This document shows, piece by piece, positions 1 to 11,196 of a stretch of 64,000 nucleotides of DNA. The stretch's first letter is position 1; each line of letters opens with the position of its first letter. A program made the translations under genes and the position numbers. A model generated the notes under the pieces. It ran no database searches. It had not been told where the DNA came from and worked only from the letters and a program-made list of their open reading frames with translations. Source of the stretch: Bemisia tabaci (taxonomy: Eukaryota > Arthropoda > Insecta > Hemiptera > Aleyrodidae); contig NC_092796.1 in the NCBI RefSeq assembly GCF_918797505.1, positions 55,396,851-55,460,850 on the forward strand. The letters run 5' to 3'.

Positions 1-385
1 ATCAGTCTATCAAAATCGATGAAACTCGGGAGGTGACGATGCGTTGCGACAGTCTGACGGGGTTCTCCGTCTCAGCCGCGAGCTTTTTCGTCGTCTGGTG
101 CGCCGGCGGCGGCGGCGCTGCGTTGCGGTGAGGTGAGCGACAGAGAGCTCAGACTTTCAAATTGGATAATGAGTTAGCAGCCCGCCAAAGTTCCCCATCT
201 CGGGTTCGCAGTTCATCGCCCATTACACCGCTCTGTCACCTTTGGCTTCCCCCTCGCGCCCCCCGCCAACCCCCGCCCTGTCTCCGCTCTCATCTGCGTG
301 TTAATCAGCGTCGCGCACACGATCCAGGCCTAATCAATACCTCCAGTGGTATCCCTGTCTGACTCCAAGTCGGCGTATCTTAAAA
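1..385. other. Non-genic stretch, GC-rich
   Basis: No gene or repeat recognised. The first ~130 bases are CpG-rich, with a short GGC run near 104-118. A 66-codon ORF here is proline/arginine-rich and looks like a by-product of composition. Confidence 0.5.
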
Positions 386-536
386 TTGAACCGCATTTTG
401 CAATTAGGAACTTCGATTTTCTGCTCGCTTTCGAAACGGCGCAACTGCCTTTAGTTTTTCTTGGTAGATAAGTGTTTTTGAATATTGGTCAGGAATTTTA
501 GTCCCTAATTGAGAAATTCAGTCCAGTTCAGAGGCG
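386..536. mobile_element. MITE family K, copy 1
   Basis: Short inverted-repeat element of ~150 bp. The left end reads like GCATTTTGCAATTAGGAACT and the right end carries the complement (tccctaattg). It matches five other copies in the window (23493, 32056, 32246, 45228, 53857) that share a central part and a 'gtgtttttac' block. This copy is the most diverged. A lone left end of the same type lies near 824-850. No coding capacity. Confidence 0.55.
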
Positions 537-676
537 TCGTATCCCGGATGAAGCAACGTAGCTCCATTTCAAGGTCGCAAAATCGACTGCAAAAATGCAA
601 TTTACGAGGAGAGATTCGGCGGCATTGAATGTTGTTACGATTTTTCATGAGAGAAAGACCGAAAAGCGGTGCTTAC

Positions 677-802
677 CGAATGTATCGACTGGCGCTTTGC
701 CGCACGACATGAGGAAAGAGGCGTCAACGAAACCGTTAAACTGATTCGCCTTCAAATACCCGGGTAGGCAAGATGGGCTCCTTCGAGCACGAATAGTGGT
801 AT
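677..802 (-). CDS. Candidate internal exon, unknown protein
   Basis: Read on the minus strand, an acceptor with a T/G-rich tract ends in gttgcag at 803-805, and a donor TTCG|GTAAGC ends the exon at 677. The 126 nt between are open in one frame (phase 1 in, phase 1 out). The predicted residues include LPGYLKANQFNGFVDASFL followed by MSCGKAPVDTFG, of balanced, protein-like composition. The other two frames contain stops. No family is recognised. The symmetric phase fits a module in a multi-exon gene, but no partner exon is visible nearby. It could be chance. Confidence 0.25.
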
Positions 803-1033
803 CTGCAACAGCAACACTAACTACAGTCGGACTACATTTTGCAACAAGAATTCACTATTTTTGACTCAATTTAGGTGCAATTCACGTGCTGTTAATTTTT
901 TTTTTTTTTTGTAGATAGCTAAATGTGATAGCTAATGACTTTCTTGATGAGTCGGAAAAAGTGAACTTCCATATATGTACGTTACTGTGACGCTCTGCGA
1001 CATTAAAACGCCATTTGTGCCTATCCACCCAAA

Positions 1034-1269
1034 CACTGGAAAAAAAAAAACATTGGATCTAGAGTCCAGACTCTTAAAAACATCGACAAGAAAAAGCACT
1101 CTTGATTCAATCAGATTTGAGCTTAAATTAAGAACCAAGCCTCTTAATTTGAACGGATTTCCTTTTGATTTAAGCTTATATCTGATTGAATCTAGAGTCC
1201 TTTTTCTTGTCAATGTTTTCAAGAGTCTGGACTCTAAATTCAATGTGTTTTTTTTTTTTTTTTCCAGTG
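1034..1269 (+). mobile_element. Foldback MITE family A, copy 1
   Basis: Starts CACTGGAAAA and ends TTTTCCAGTG. The two ~100-bp arms are near reverse complements (TAGAGTCCAGACTCTT outer block, ACTCTTGATTCAATC inner block) around a short asymmetric centre that gives orientation. It is flanked by AA on both sides, a possible 2-bp target duplication. CACTG ends with a 2-bp duplication fit the CACTA/Mirage (CMC) group of DNA transposons. The ORFs crossing it on both strands are by-products of the palindrome. Confidence 0.9.
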
Positions 1270-2198
1270 AAGGATATCAGGCAACTGACAACGTGTCATA
1301 TAGAATTCTATAGAATAGCATCCTTCAGAACATAGAATCAGTTTATTTTGAAAGTGCCGATAAGCTACATTTCAAGCGTCTCATTCCTAAAATTTCTATG
1401 GAACAGTTTCAATCTAATTTCCAAACCAGCTCAAGTTGTAATCAGAGTACATTTTACGCGAACAGACCTATTCTGTCTTTAAAATTACTTCGATCGTTTG
1501 CCATTAAAAGCTCGTTGCCTGTTTTTTCCGTCCTCTTCGACGCCGGAATAGGCACGACATCGCTATCCGTGTGTCCGTAGGCACACTGCCTCAGAAGTTA
1601 GATCAATTTTTCCAGCCGTGAATTGCACACGTGTAATTCATGTTGATATCATTCGGTCTGATATTCTCGTTAGTCCTTCGCCAGAACTTGCCTAAAAAGG
1701 GCAGCGCCCCGCACCGCCGACCTCTCGTCTTTAGCGCGGCTACAATCGTGAAGGCATGTACAGTTGCAGAGTGATTAGCGGGGTTCATTTCTCGTTTCGT
1801 GTTTAACGAGCATCTCCAGGTTATTGTAATAGCGCGGGATTTTCGCGAGGAACGGCCGGGTCGCTCTGAGAAAATAACGAGAAAAAAATTGACGGTATGC
1901 TCGATCTTGAGGAGCAATAAAAACAACATTTAATAGCTTCATAAGCGCTGACAATTACGGCGCGGACGAAAGTTAGTTTGGTTAGCGCGAGGGAGCCACG
2001 GAACGGAGAAAAGGCGGGTACGTTATTAACCGGGAAGGCGGAAGGTCGTATTGTGCGCCTCGTGAATGCGTGGAAAGGAAGGAGGAGAGAATAAAACCCG
2101 ACACACAGATCGCCCGGAATCGGGTCTCGGTGACCAAAATCGAAATCTAGGAATGAACGAAATCAGTCACTGGTCATCGCTCTTTGCGGAAACTTGGG
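1270..2198. other. Non-genic stretch
   Basis: Nothing identifiable. AT-rich to about 1680, then mixed composition. A 108-codon minus-strand ORF (1603-1929) has no recognisable features. Confidence 0.4.
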
Positions 2199-2384
2199 GG
2201 AAAAAAGTTACGGGCTGTATGGAATACCGTCCGTTCCGGGCTCAGAGGCCGAAACTTCCGGGTGCTGGAGCCGGAGCTTCGATTGCTCCGGGTGCTACGC
2301 CCGGAACTTTCGGCTCGGAACCCGAACGGTATGTCTTTGTAGTCCGTAAGTACGGGTTCCACGGCTGGAGTTTTTTTTTCAGTG
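2199..2384. mobile_element. MITE family G, copy 1
   Basis: About 186 bp. It matches 5536-5730 and the split copy at 30624-30970. Shared blocks are 'aaaaagttacggg', 'ccgttccgggctcagaggcc', 'gctccgggtgctacgcc' and the right end of T-run plus CAGTG. CACTGA-type ends suggest the same CMC group as family A. The left boundary is uncertain and could extend to 2168. Confidence 0.7.
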
Positions 2385-2780
2385 AAGGAGGCGGTTCCAA
2401 CAACTTGCAGTTCTAATGGAAAAACCGGGATTCATCAGGTTATGACAAATGCTCGGGGAGAACAATTGGTCAGAGAATTGACGTCAAAATCGGGAATTTT
2501 AAAAATTGGCGATTCATGCTGATTTGGCTTTAAAAAATCATACCAAACATGAAAACGTTGATTTTTTCCCAAATTTCGACGAGACATTCTCGCGTGATCA
2601 GGAACATAAGATGGAAATTTAACAAACAGAAGAAAACATCGCCAGCCTAATTTTATTGTTTTTCGTGATCAATTAGGTGTAGAGAGGCTGTGGAAAAGTC
2701 CCGCTCTGTGGGGCGCGATTTTCCCGTTTTTAGAGATATCTTGAAATCTGCTGATCCTATAGTCTTTCATTCCGTCCAGA
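2385..2780. other. Non-genic spacer
   Basis: AT-rich spacer without recognisable genes or repeats. Confidence 0.4.
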
Positions 2781-3108
2781 GACAAGAGACCCTCCACTCG
2801 TAGCTCGGCTATTGTGGAAGCTTTCACTTTCGGGACTTCAACAATTAACTTTTGACCTCCCTACATGGTTGATGTTTAAAAACGTGTAGGCAGTTTCGTT
2901 TTGCGAACAAGCCAAAACAAGTCGAAGTTTGGGAAACTTGTTTAGCTCATGACGTCACCCGAAGCTCATCCTCCACCATGTAGGTAGGTCAACAGCCGAA
3001 ATAAGAGTTATGACTGTTGCTCCCTTATAATCGTCCATAAGGAAGTGTTGAATCCCCGAAAGTAAAAGCTTCCACCTGTCTCCAAGAGGCCAGTGGAGGG
3101 TCTCTTAT
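2781..3108. repeat. Inverted-repeat element (family Q)
   Basis: Arms of ~70 bp: left 'aagagaccctccact...ggaagctttcactttcgggg'-like, right its complement '...cccgaaagtaaaagcttcc...agtggagggtctctta'. An inner pair also matches (tccctacatggt / accatgtaggta). The structure is that of a ~330-bp foldback MITE. Only one copy in the window, so exact ends and target duplication are unknown. Confidence 0.65.
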
Positions 3109-3583
3109 CTGTAATTCCGTCTCAAATTTAACATCTAACCTCAAAAATTACTGCATGTCCAATGTCCATCCTCTCTCCATACAGGTACTCTAGTCCGAAC
3201 CACTGTGTGACGAAGGCGAGTGCGGGGGCAGAGGAAGTGTCGGCCGGGAACTTTGTTTACACCGGGAGCGTCCGGCGTCCGGACTCGGGTGCGATGGCCC
3301 GGGCCGGGCATGCTCATGGAGCGATCATGTACGCTCGCATGTTGTTCGCATGTAGTGGCCTTTTTGTAGTTGGCAGGATAGCGCACACAGGGCGCAGGGG
3401 CAGGCGCGCACCGCTAATCTGCCTACGTTATTGAGGGACGGCGGGGGGGGGGGGCGATCGGGGGCGGGGGCCGTACGGAGTCCAATTAGTGTCCGGAAAG
3501 ATGACGTAGGGCGTTGCGTTTTCCTGTGGTCGCGGTCCCGGGTCCCGCGGCTGTCGGGCTTGTCGTCAACTGGAGATCGCCAC
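3109..3583. other. CpG-rich non-genic stretch
   Basis: GC-rich with many CpG and a G-run near 3444-3455. The overlapping ORFs on both strands here are of the kind expected in GC-rich DNA. No gene recognised. Confidence 0.4.
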
Positions 3584-3824
3584 GCCGCACAAGGGATACA
3601 GTCAATCATAAAGGTCGCACTTACAATTTTTGCCTAAAACTGGAAATTTTGATGTTAACTCCGTCACATTTTAAATTATAATATGTGTTTCTTGAAGCAA
3701 AATTCACGAGAAAACCAATGTAACCACTCTGAGAACCTCAAAGTTGTGTATAAATGGAGTTACGAGCGTTGAAAGTTTCGAAATTTTGTCCGACCTTCCG
3801 GATTGTCCGGGTCCACTGTGCGGC
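3584..3824. mobile_element. MITE family C, copy 1
   Basis: About 240 bp, from GCCGCACAAGGGATACAGTC to GTCCACTGTGCGGC. Family pattern: outer GCCGCACAGTGGATCGAGTC, then AGGTCGGAC, a central AT-rich body with a conserved 'aaaaccaatg' block, then GTCCGACCT and the outer complement. The left end of this copy is diverged. Confidence 0.8.
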
Positions 3825-4093
3825 GACGGTGCTGCCCCTCGCGGTGGAGGCGGGGATTATTCGTTTGCGGAGGAATGCGCGCAGCGGGCAGTCCGCTTTT
3901 TAATTGTGCCACTGTCAGTGGCTCAGCTTTGAGGCCCGGGCTCCGCAAGCTCTGCCCCGTCCCCGTCGCCGGCTTCGGCTCCGGCCCCTGGCAGTCCCAT
4001 TCTCCGCAGATCACCCGCTCGGGTCCCGGCTCCCTAACTACCGTCGTTGCCGCTCTCCTCCGCGCCGAGCTCCGTCTCCTCGGAAATGAAGGT

Positions 4094-4233
4094 CGCTAAT
4101 GTTGTCGCTCTCCTGGTGGAAGGGCGATCTCCATTTCCGCATGACCCCCGGAAAGCATGGGTTTATATGTAAAACAAGGCTCACGTAGAAATTGAGATAC
4201 GGCCTCATGTCGGAGGGGTGACGAGGTAATCCT
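4094..4233 (-). mobile_element. MITE family N, copy 1
   Basis: Reverse complement aligns along ~140 bp with 62700-62840: shared 'ccgtatctcaa', 'tacgtg', 'ccatgctttccgg', 'catg.ggaaa.ggagat' and terminal 'gagcgac'. The ends are inverted repeats. Partial relatives are at 23641-23700 and 35953-36034. Confidence 0.55.
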
Positions 4234-4568
4234 GATGTGGCCTCCGGTCATCATCGAGTCTGCAATTCTGCATCGATCATCTTTGGTAGTATGTTTAGTT
4301 CTAGACGTGGTTTTCCTCTTTCCCGAGTCCAAGTTGAATTCGGAACAAGCTTTGACCGAGATCCGCCGAAAATCACACTTTTATCGTGACTATCATTCAT
4401 CTCTCAGCCGATGTTACGGATTCCTCTCGGTTCGGTTTGTTTACATCGGTCCACGAAAGCATCCGGGAAACCTGAAACTGATTAACCAATCAGAAAGCGT
4501 CAAAGATCATAGACAGATCCAAAGGTGGGCCTATGGAACGTACGCACCCTCGAAAAAAAAGAATAAGG

Positions 4569-4633
4569 GAAAAGGAAGAAAGAAGGAAGGAAGGCATTGA
4601 GGAAGGAAGGCATTGAGGAAGGAAGAAAGAAAG
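4569..4633 (+). repeat. Purine-rich tandem repeat
   Basis: Two copies of a 16-bp unit GGAAGGAAGGCATTGA in a longer GGAA/GAAA-rich run. Confidence 0.8.
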
Positions 4634-5535
4634 TCGCTTGTATTTGGTAATTGTTCGTGACGAAATTGACTCAAGCTGCATATACGATGTCTTATGACCT
4701 CGACAATTTTCTGGGGGAAGCCCCTGGACCCCTCGTTCCCCGTCCGAAGAAGTGATTCTACTCCACGACTGTCAAAAGTTCCGGGATTCTTTTTTGAGTT
4801 TTTCAAAAGTTCCGAAAAATGCAAAAGATCCGGAAACTTTCTGGAATTTCAAAAGTTCCGGGAAAAATTCCGGAAAATCTAAAAAAATCCGAACTTTGGA
4901 ACTAGTTCCGGGAAAGGGGAGCAATTATTCCAAGTGTTTGGATCCGGCTATGACAAAGACATGACAATACTTTCCCCATGCGAGTACCCTAGAGTGAGGC
5001 TCATAGGGGTTTCCGGCTGTGGAGCGTGATTCCGAAAGGAAGTGAATGTGGCAAGGCGGTGAAGGATTACGTTTCCCGGGGCAGGTTTTAGGCGGGAGGC
5101 GGCGGCGGCGGTGGCCGGGAGCGCGGATCCGGAGCCGCGGCTCTCGGCGGATGGAAGCATCCCGACGCTGCGCTGCGCCAAGAAGAGGAGAGAAGCCTCC
5201 GAAGGTGGAAAGTCACGGACACGACAATCAGACCATTTCTTTTGTTCCAGCCTCGGCTCAACTTTATATCGTTAACGTCCACCTCCCCCCTCTCCGCGCC
5301 TCTCTCCGCGCTGCTGCGCCTTTTTTCGTTTCGTCTTAAATAATAATATATGGGATGGCAGTGTCACAGACGTTTAACTCTCGCAGGAGACATGATTTCA
5401 ATTAAGCGACTCCGTCCGCCGTCCGGCCCCGGTCGTCCCTCCGGATCCGCGATTTGCTCGCTCCCCGCTGCAGGGCTCCCGGCTCGCGGAGGTGCCGCGC
5501 CGCCCAATGCCCTAGCCTCCGCGCATCACCAGTAT

Positions 5536-5730
5536 ACTGAAAAAAAGTTACGGGTTATATTATGTAGACATATCGTCTGTTCCGGGTTCAGAGGCCGAAA
5601 GTTCCGGGTAGTTTCGATTGCTCCGGGTGCTACGCCCAGAACTTTCGGTCTGTGAGCCCGGAACGAGGATGGTACGTCTGCATATGCAGCCCGTAAGTAC
5701 GACTTCCGCGGCAGGAGTTTTTTTTCAGTG
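5536..5730. mobile_element. MITE family G, copy 2
   Basis: Starts TACTGAAAAAAAGTTACGGG and ends GGAGTTTTTTTTCAGTG. It is flanked by TA on both sides (a 2-bp duplication if the first base is a C-to-T change of CACTG). Internal blocks match the copies at 2199 and 30624. Confidence 0.75.
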
Positions 5731-5747
5731 TAGTGTGCTTATACATA

Positions 5748-5905
5748 TAGGGAGAGTATACGGACAAGTCGAAATATGGAGCTCTTAGGTCCCCAAAAAA
5801 ACAAAAACCAACCTTAGAAAACGAAAAATTTCACCGCAAATCTTCAGGCTCCAATACCAAACCAAGATGACCCAGAATATTCAAATGAGCGTTCCTCGCA
5901 GAAAT
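5748..5905 (+). mobile_element. MITE family R, copy 1 (partial)
   Basis: Shares 'gagagtat.cgacaagtc...atatggagctcttagg' and 'aaatcttcaggctcc' with 44980-45450 and with 14683-14770. Only one arm is clear. The right boundary is uncertain. Confidence 0.45.
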
Positions 5906-7242
5906 GAGTAAATTTATGCTAAGCAACAGTCAAATGTTACTGTAATGTGGGAAGTCAGCACAATATCATAGTTCCTCGGGGATCCGATCATCATGCATCC
6001 GTAAAACGTGCGCAATTACCCGTCTCACAGTTTTGTGTCACACAATCTGCATTGGACCGTGCCGAAAGGAACTACATGCACGGAAACCCCATGCTTACAT
6101 AGTTCCGTATACCGTAAATCCAGTCCAATCCATCTTCAAGAAATGAATGCTCTTCATCGATGCAGTGCTCAGGCAGTGAAAATATGTAATTTCGGTCTGT
6201 CATTGTGTTTCATCGTGTAAGTACAAGACGCCTTTGTTTCTGCTGCAGGCCTCCGTCCGATTTTCAGTCGCTAAATTTCTAATTCTAATTTTGACGAGGC
6301 AACAAAGGGCCACCGTGCGACGATGCGAGAGGCATAGGTATCTCTTTTTCTTATTGGTAATTGCGTGAGATTCACTTTGCCCAAACGTTGCCGGATCAGC
6401 ATTTTGTCGCCCGTGCGGACGCCAGAAAAAGCGGATCGGCGCACGAGCCGGCAGCGTCATGCGTGGAGGCCCATAAATTATTTTAATCGCATGTCCAATC
6501 CATCCTCATCAGAGGCGAATAAAAAGCTCTCGTCGGCCGGCACCTTGTCACCAGCTCCGCCTCCCCCGCCCGCCCCCGCCCACCGCGCTGTCTCCGCCTA
6601 GTTAGTTTTAATTGTTTGATTGACCCGTCCCAGTTTTTCCTCCTCATTTCGCTGCACTTGAAAGCTCATTAAATTAATTTAATTAGTCGGCCGATCGAGA
6701 TTGTCGGACGCCGCCGCCGCCGCGCTGGATCGGGGATCCGGGATTTCATCTCGTGACCGAGGATCCCGACCTCGGACCCGGATTTTTCTCGACGGGACAG
6801 GACAGGGTCGTGGATGACCGGACGCGCTTTTCTTTCTCGGCGACAGCGATGCCCGCTCCACGATTGTGTCACTCCGCGTCCCGGCGGGACAGTCCCGTCC
6901 GTAAATCCCGCCCGCCCCTACCCTCACCGCCTTTTTTCTGCCCGGTCCCTGCCGATACGTCAATGACATCTTTCAATGTCATTCACAGTCGCTGCTGAGC
7001 AATACAACTTTCAACCCTGAAACACTTCGACCTAGCTTTCCTTCTCATCTTAAGTGGTTGAAAATGGCTCAGGGAACTGTCATCTTTGCATTCGTTTTGT
7101 AAGCTCATCGCAGTGTTAGTTGGATTGCATTTTGCATTAAGGTGCATAAACTGTAACCCGTGATTCAGCCGGTTAATCATCCAGAGTTAAATACAATGAA
7201 TGCCAAATTTCAAGATTATCCTCTTCATTATTCGCTCCGAAA
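5906..7242. other. Spacer with one small MITE
   Basis: A family M element is at 6051-6129. 6400-6600 and 6690-6950 are CpG-rich. Short ORFs on both strands in these patches have no recognisable features. 'gttggattgcattttgc' near 7119 resembles the end of the K and L elements. Confidence 0.4.
6051..6129. mobile_element. MITE family M, copy 1 (short)
   Basis: Ends ATTGGAC / GTCCAAT. Inner blocks 'aaaggaacta.atgcac' and 'acatagttccg' are the family M signature (copies at 32374, 47783, 52071, 57150). The centre is deleted relative to the other copies. Confidence 0.5.
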
Positions 7243-7472
7243 CACTGGAAACAAAAAACACATTGGATCTAGAGTCCGGACTCTTAAAAACATCGACAAG
7301 AAAAAATACTCTTGATTCAATCGGATTTTTGCTTAAATCAAGAACCAAGCCTCTTAATTTGAGCGGATTTCCTTTTGATTTAAGCTTAAATCTGATTGAA
7401 TCAAGAGTCCTTTTTCTTGTCAATGTTTTCTAGAGTCTGGACTCTAGATCCAATGTGTTTTTTTTTCCAGTG
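7243..7472 (+). mobile_element. Foldback MITE family A, copy 2
   Basis: CACTGGAAACAAAAAACACA to TTTTTTCCAGTG, 230 bp, near-perfect palindrome outside a ~40-bp centre. Flanks AA and TT do not show a target duplication. Confidence 0.9.
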
Positions 7473-8215
7473 TTGCCGACCATTTTCATCGGCTGGAGAA
7501 TGAAAGTTCGACCCCGGGAAAACATGTTCTAAGCAATGCTTCCCAGCGAATGTTTCTTAAATGACATTTCTACAGGCACGGTTCGATATTTTTTGTCACC
7601 TCGGAGGATCTTCGCTTTTCAAACGACGACTTTTCCAGTTCATTCAGGAGGAGGACATCCTCCACCCGACTGAAATGTTGAGAAAATAGAGGGAGTACTC
7701 TAGCATATTCTGTGGGGGCGATGGGCACGATGGGAGGAGGGATTTAGGAGTGGGGTGGCGGGCGGCTGGGTACATGTTAGCGAGGCTGGGAGGTGTCGGT
7801 CGAAGGTGGAACTGTGGAAGGTAGGGTTTGGCGAGAGGGTTTACATGGAAGCTAACAGGTTCCACTCGCTCTAAAAGCAAAGGAGCAAGTCGCACCGCAC
7901 TAGTCGCCACTGTTTTCGATTGTGCAAAAATGTCTGTATTTACCTTAGCACAAGCAAGAAGTTGACCTCGGGATTGGTGCAGATTGGATCCTTTTTCACC
8001 CATTACATGACGAATTTTCTCTAAAGAAAATTAAAAAAAAAAAAATGGGAAAATACACTTAAGCCGGAGAAGCGCGATTTAAAACTTGAAAGTATCCAGA
8101 GTCAATAATTGAAATTCATAAATTTATTAGAAATTCAGACGACAACACTCAATAACGAATGCATAATTCAAGTATTTTCTCTGAAAAGAGAGGCCTGTCC
8201 GTATTGAAATTGAGG
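7473..8215. other. Non-genic stretch
   Basis: Contains a 119-codon minus-strand ORF (7644-8003) with no domain I can recognise, and an A-run at 8034-8044. No convincing splice context. Confidence 0.35.
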
Positions 8216-8453
8216 ACCTCGTCGGTAAAAGGGTGTAAGATGCTTGCAGTGCTGTTACAAGATAGTGCAATTTTCTGAACCATTTGCGGCGTATTCATAA
8301 TCGATTTATTCCACACAATAGTGAGAACGAATTTGGAGCAGACTCGAGGAAAAATTCGTAGCATTACGGATACGTTACCTGCAGTTACGGAACTACATTG
8401 CACAATCTTAGAAGCATTCGAAGCCTCTTACACCCTTTTACCGAAGACGTCCC
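8216..8453. repeat. Inverted-repeat element (family P)
   Basis: Arms at 8216-8283 and 8391-8453 are reverse complements through 'cggtaaaagggtgtaaga' and the inner 'gtgcaat'. It forms a ~240-bp foldback unit. Single copy here, so the ends are provisional. Confidence 0.55.
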
Positions 8454-9303
8454 CAACTAAATGTGTATTGTTTCAACATGATGGGGGAATCTTAGGTGTT
8501 GAAAGTGGCGACCACCCCTACACACTCCATAAACACTGGAATGGCAAAGAACTTTCAGCAACCCGAATTCGTTTTTATAGTGAGGGGGTGATAACGAAAG
8601 GGGAGGAACGGAACTTCTCAAAAATCCTCATGATTTCAACTGCAAACCGAGTATTTGTGAATCACCGTTTGCATCTTCGAGAGCACCTGTTGAAAATCTA
8701 TCGAACTAGTTTTAAGGCAGCACGCTGTCTGACCCAGTTCATTCTTTAATTTTGTGTTTTTTAACACGCTAAAATGTGGATTTCGTTCAAACTTTAGAAT
8801 CCTTTCGAGTTGGGTCCGTAGACGTGGCAACAATATGAGCGTTCAACTTGTAACTGAGCACGGGAATCAGAAATTCAGATGAAAATCTATACGTCGGGGC
8901 ACCGCGCGTTAATTAGTCTTATCAAGATCTCCGACCTTCCCCACTCCCCGTGCCGCCCCCCCCCCCGCCCCCCGATCACCCTGTTCTCGTTACACCCAGC
9001 GCGTCATTCCGGATTTTTCTCCATTCTGGAAACGGATCGATTTATTGGTCCATCCGGAGAAGGTATATGGGTGCGGGCTCTCCACGCTTGCCGCGCTTAC
9101 GCCGTTCCGTTGACCCTCCTCTTGGAAATCACGCTTTCCGTCGCGGCTACGAAGCTCTGCCGAGATTATTACGATTGGAGGCGAAGATAGCGGTGACAAC
9201 AAGGCGTCCAACTGGGAATGGTGTCAACCCTGTTGACACCATGGATAGTTCGTAGCTCACCACTTTCGATGATTTTGTAAAATCTTTGGTAACGAAAACA
9301 GTA
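8454..9303. other. Non-genic stretch
   Basis: Contains the 3' part of a 142-codon ORF (8321-8749) that begins inside the inverted repeat, a C-run at 8957-8966, and a 12-bp perfect inverted repeat 'ggtgtcaaccctgttgacacc' near 9220-9240. No gene recognised. Confidence 0.35.
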
Positions 9304-9645
9304 AACTGAGAAAAAAAACTTCGTGCGTGGGACCCGAAGTTTAGGTCATATGGAGCTCTGAAATTTTCGGATTGAGCATCTGAACACTTTAGGTCCAGCT
9401 GCTGTGGTTTGGATCACACATCTGAAAATTCAGTTCTTACATCTGAAGTACTTCGGTTTTTACATCCGAACAAACTTCGGTTCTCACATCTGAAGTACTT
9501 CAGATGTAAGAACTGAAGTTTCAGATGTGCTGATCCGAACATCGACAGCTAGACCTAAAGTGTTCAGATGCTCAATCCGAAATCTTCAGCGATCCATATG
9601 ACCTAAACTTCGGGTCCCACGCACGAGGTTTTTTTTCTCCGTGTA
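9304..9645. mobile_element. Foldback MITE family B, copy 1
   Basis: Long palindrome of ~340 bp. The left arm (gagaaaaaaaacttcgtgcg, tgggacccgaagtttaggtc, atatgg) is mirrored by the right arm (ccatatgacctaaacttcgg, gtcccacgcacgagg, ttttttctccgtgt). The centre holds repeated 'acatctgaagtacttc' blocks. A second copy is at 29441-29945. Confidence 0.85.
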
Positions 9646-10080
9646 TAAAATCCACATTGAAACATGTCTGACACTTTTTTTTAATCATAAAATTGTTAAA
9701 TCAGCAATTTCATTTTTTCCCTGTCGGTGGGAACCGGCCGTTGGGCTACGAAAGGCGCGCGGAGCCCGGCGCGATGTTAGCGCCCCTGGCCCGACGGGGG
9801 GCTCAGGGCCAGCCGGAGGATGCCCGCGGGCCAAAGCGGCAGATTAACGAGAAGGACTCCGGCCGAAAGACAAGCTGCGTGACAGCGGCCGAGCGTGGGC
9901 GCGCGCGTGAATTGATCACCCACCAACGACCACGGCGACTCCGACGCGACGATTCGGTCACCGCCCTTCCTCTCCTCTGTCTGTCCGCACCGGCCGAACT
10001 AACCTCTCCCAATTTTCCTCCTCCCCACCCCTCAGACTCACCCCCCACAATACTGGTTTTTTTTCCTGCATTACCGCTGT
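9646..10080. other. CpG-rich non-genic stretch
   Basis: 9720-9980 is GC-rich with open frames on both strands, which is expected from composition. No gene recognised. Confidence 0.4.
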
Positions 10081-10689
10081 GCCGTGGTAAGGAAAAACAC
10101 CGTATGAACATGGCGTTGTCAAATTTGATTTATTAAAGAGGGTTGCCTCCGTCAGGGTAAACTGGGAAATGTCAGAGAATTTTAAGAAGTTAGGGAAAAT
10201 GACGGAAATGTCAGGGAAAAATCGTCAAGTCACCTTCATTTGCTGTTTTGAGTAGATCGGACATTTCGAACAACAAATATTGACTGATTACCATTTCTAA
10301 CCTTGTTTTTATTAACAATTTGACATTTGTTCAATTGTCAGGGAATTTCACCAAAATGTGTCCTGGAAATGTCAGGGAACTTAACTCTCCAAATTCTGTG
10401 GAAACCCTGAATAATGTGTTAATTCATTGGAAAATATGTAAATATTTTGACAAGACATAAAAACAGACATGAAATGACGAAGTCATGATACATTTCGCAG
10501 AATATGGACCCTCTATGACCATAAAATCGTTATGCTGAGGAAATTCAGCTAGCGGGGGCCAAAAAACGGCCCTTATTTTAACTCTCCTTTTAAGGTAAAA
10601 TATGCACAACTTTCCTCCAAAATATATCTTTTATCAGAGGAAATTTGGCAACATTCGAATACACGTACGGTGTTTTTCCTTAGGATGGC
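10081..10689 (-). mobile_element. MITE family E, copy 1, split by another element
   Basis: Left end GCCGTGGTAAGGAAAAACAC at 10081, right end (tacggtgtttttccttagga) at 10689. The interior sequence next to each end matches family E in the minus orientation. The normal ~250-bp body is enlarged to 609 bp by the insertion at 10138-10409. Confidence 0.75.
10138..10409. mobile_element. Element with AGGGTT ends and TCAGGGAAA repeats
   Basis: Begins agggttgcctccgtcaggg and ends tgtggaaaccct. It contains several 'aatgtcaggga' motifs. It lies inside the family E copy, so it inserted later. Similar 'tcagggaaa..cagggaa' text is found at 16408-16521 and 38018-38100, suggesting a dispersed family of AGGGTN-ended elements. 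Confidence 0.55.
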
Positions 10690-11189
10690 AGCACGGCCCG
10701 ACCTCCTTTCCTCGTCGCGCGCGCCTAATCTGCATTCGTTCATTTTTTAGCGACACCTTCTGCCCCTCGAAGCCCTTGAATATTTATGCATCTCCTCTCC
10801 TCATTCGTTTTCGGTTATTTCCGAGCCGGAGGTGCAGGTGTCGAGAGACGAAATATCTTCGCGATATTGAAGGAATAAAATAAATCTAAATTCTCGTCGC
10901 TGGATGCAGTTCGTGTACCTGAAAAATTAACCCGCCTTTGGCTACCTACCGCGAAAATTGGATGGGACGGTCTTAGGTACCGGCCTTATTTGGTCGTTGT
11001 AGCCGCTCCGTCGTTTCTCGGGCGAAAGAACCTATCGCTATTCGAAAGTTGCAAAATCCACTTAAAACTATTCCCCTTTTTACAAGAATGCACCTTTGCA
11101 ATTTTCGCAAAAAAATTTGAGGAAAAACCAGTGACAATTTCAGCTGGAAATGGCCAAAACGGCAGTCCTTTTTCCTTAATATTTTTCAT
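10690..11189. other. Non-genic spacer
   Basis: Nothing firm. 10995-11160 has overlapping ORFs on both strands of ~108 and 136 codons that continue into the pogo-like element, so they are probably not genes. Confidence 0.35.
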
Positions 11190-11196
11190 TACAGTA

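Larger units (their letters stand above)
3825..5535. other. Mixed spacer with fragments
   Basis: CpG-rich to ~4080. A family N element is at 4094-4233 and a purine-rich tandem repeat at 4569-4633. At ~4700-4745 the text 'acaattttctggg...cccctggacccc' resembles one end of the hAT-like element at 55186-55561. From ~4765 to 4910 a degenerate 'aaaagttccggga' motif recurs five or six times. 5050-5320 is CpG-rich. No gene recognised. Confidence 0.4.

Noticed and set aside
975..1313. ORFs such as LDLESRLLKTSTRKNTLDSI recurring at 975, 7187, 29650, 36331, 41093, 58151
   Set aside because: They are translations of the palindromic family A repeat and are open on both strands; they reflect the DNA repeat, not a conserved protein.
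4765..4910. Recurring 'aaaagttccggga' motifs as a possible binding-site cluster
   Set aside because: Irregular, degenerate and adjacent to repeat fragments; more simply a decayed simple repeat.
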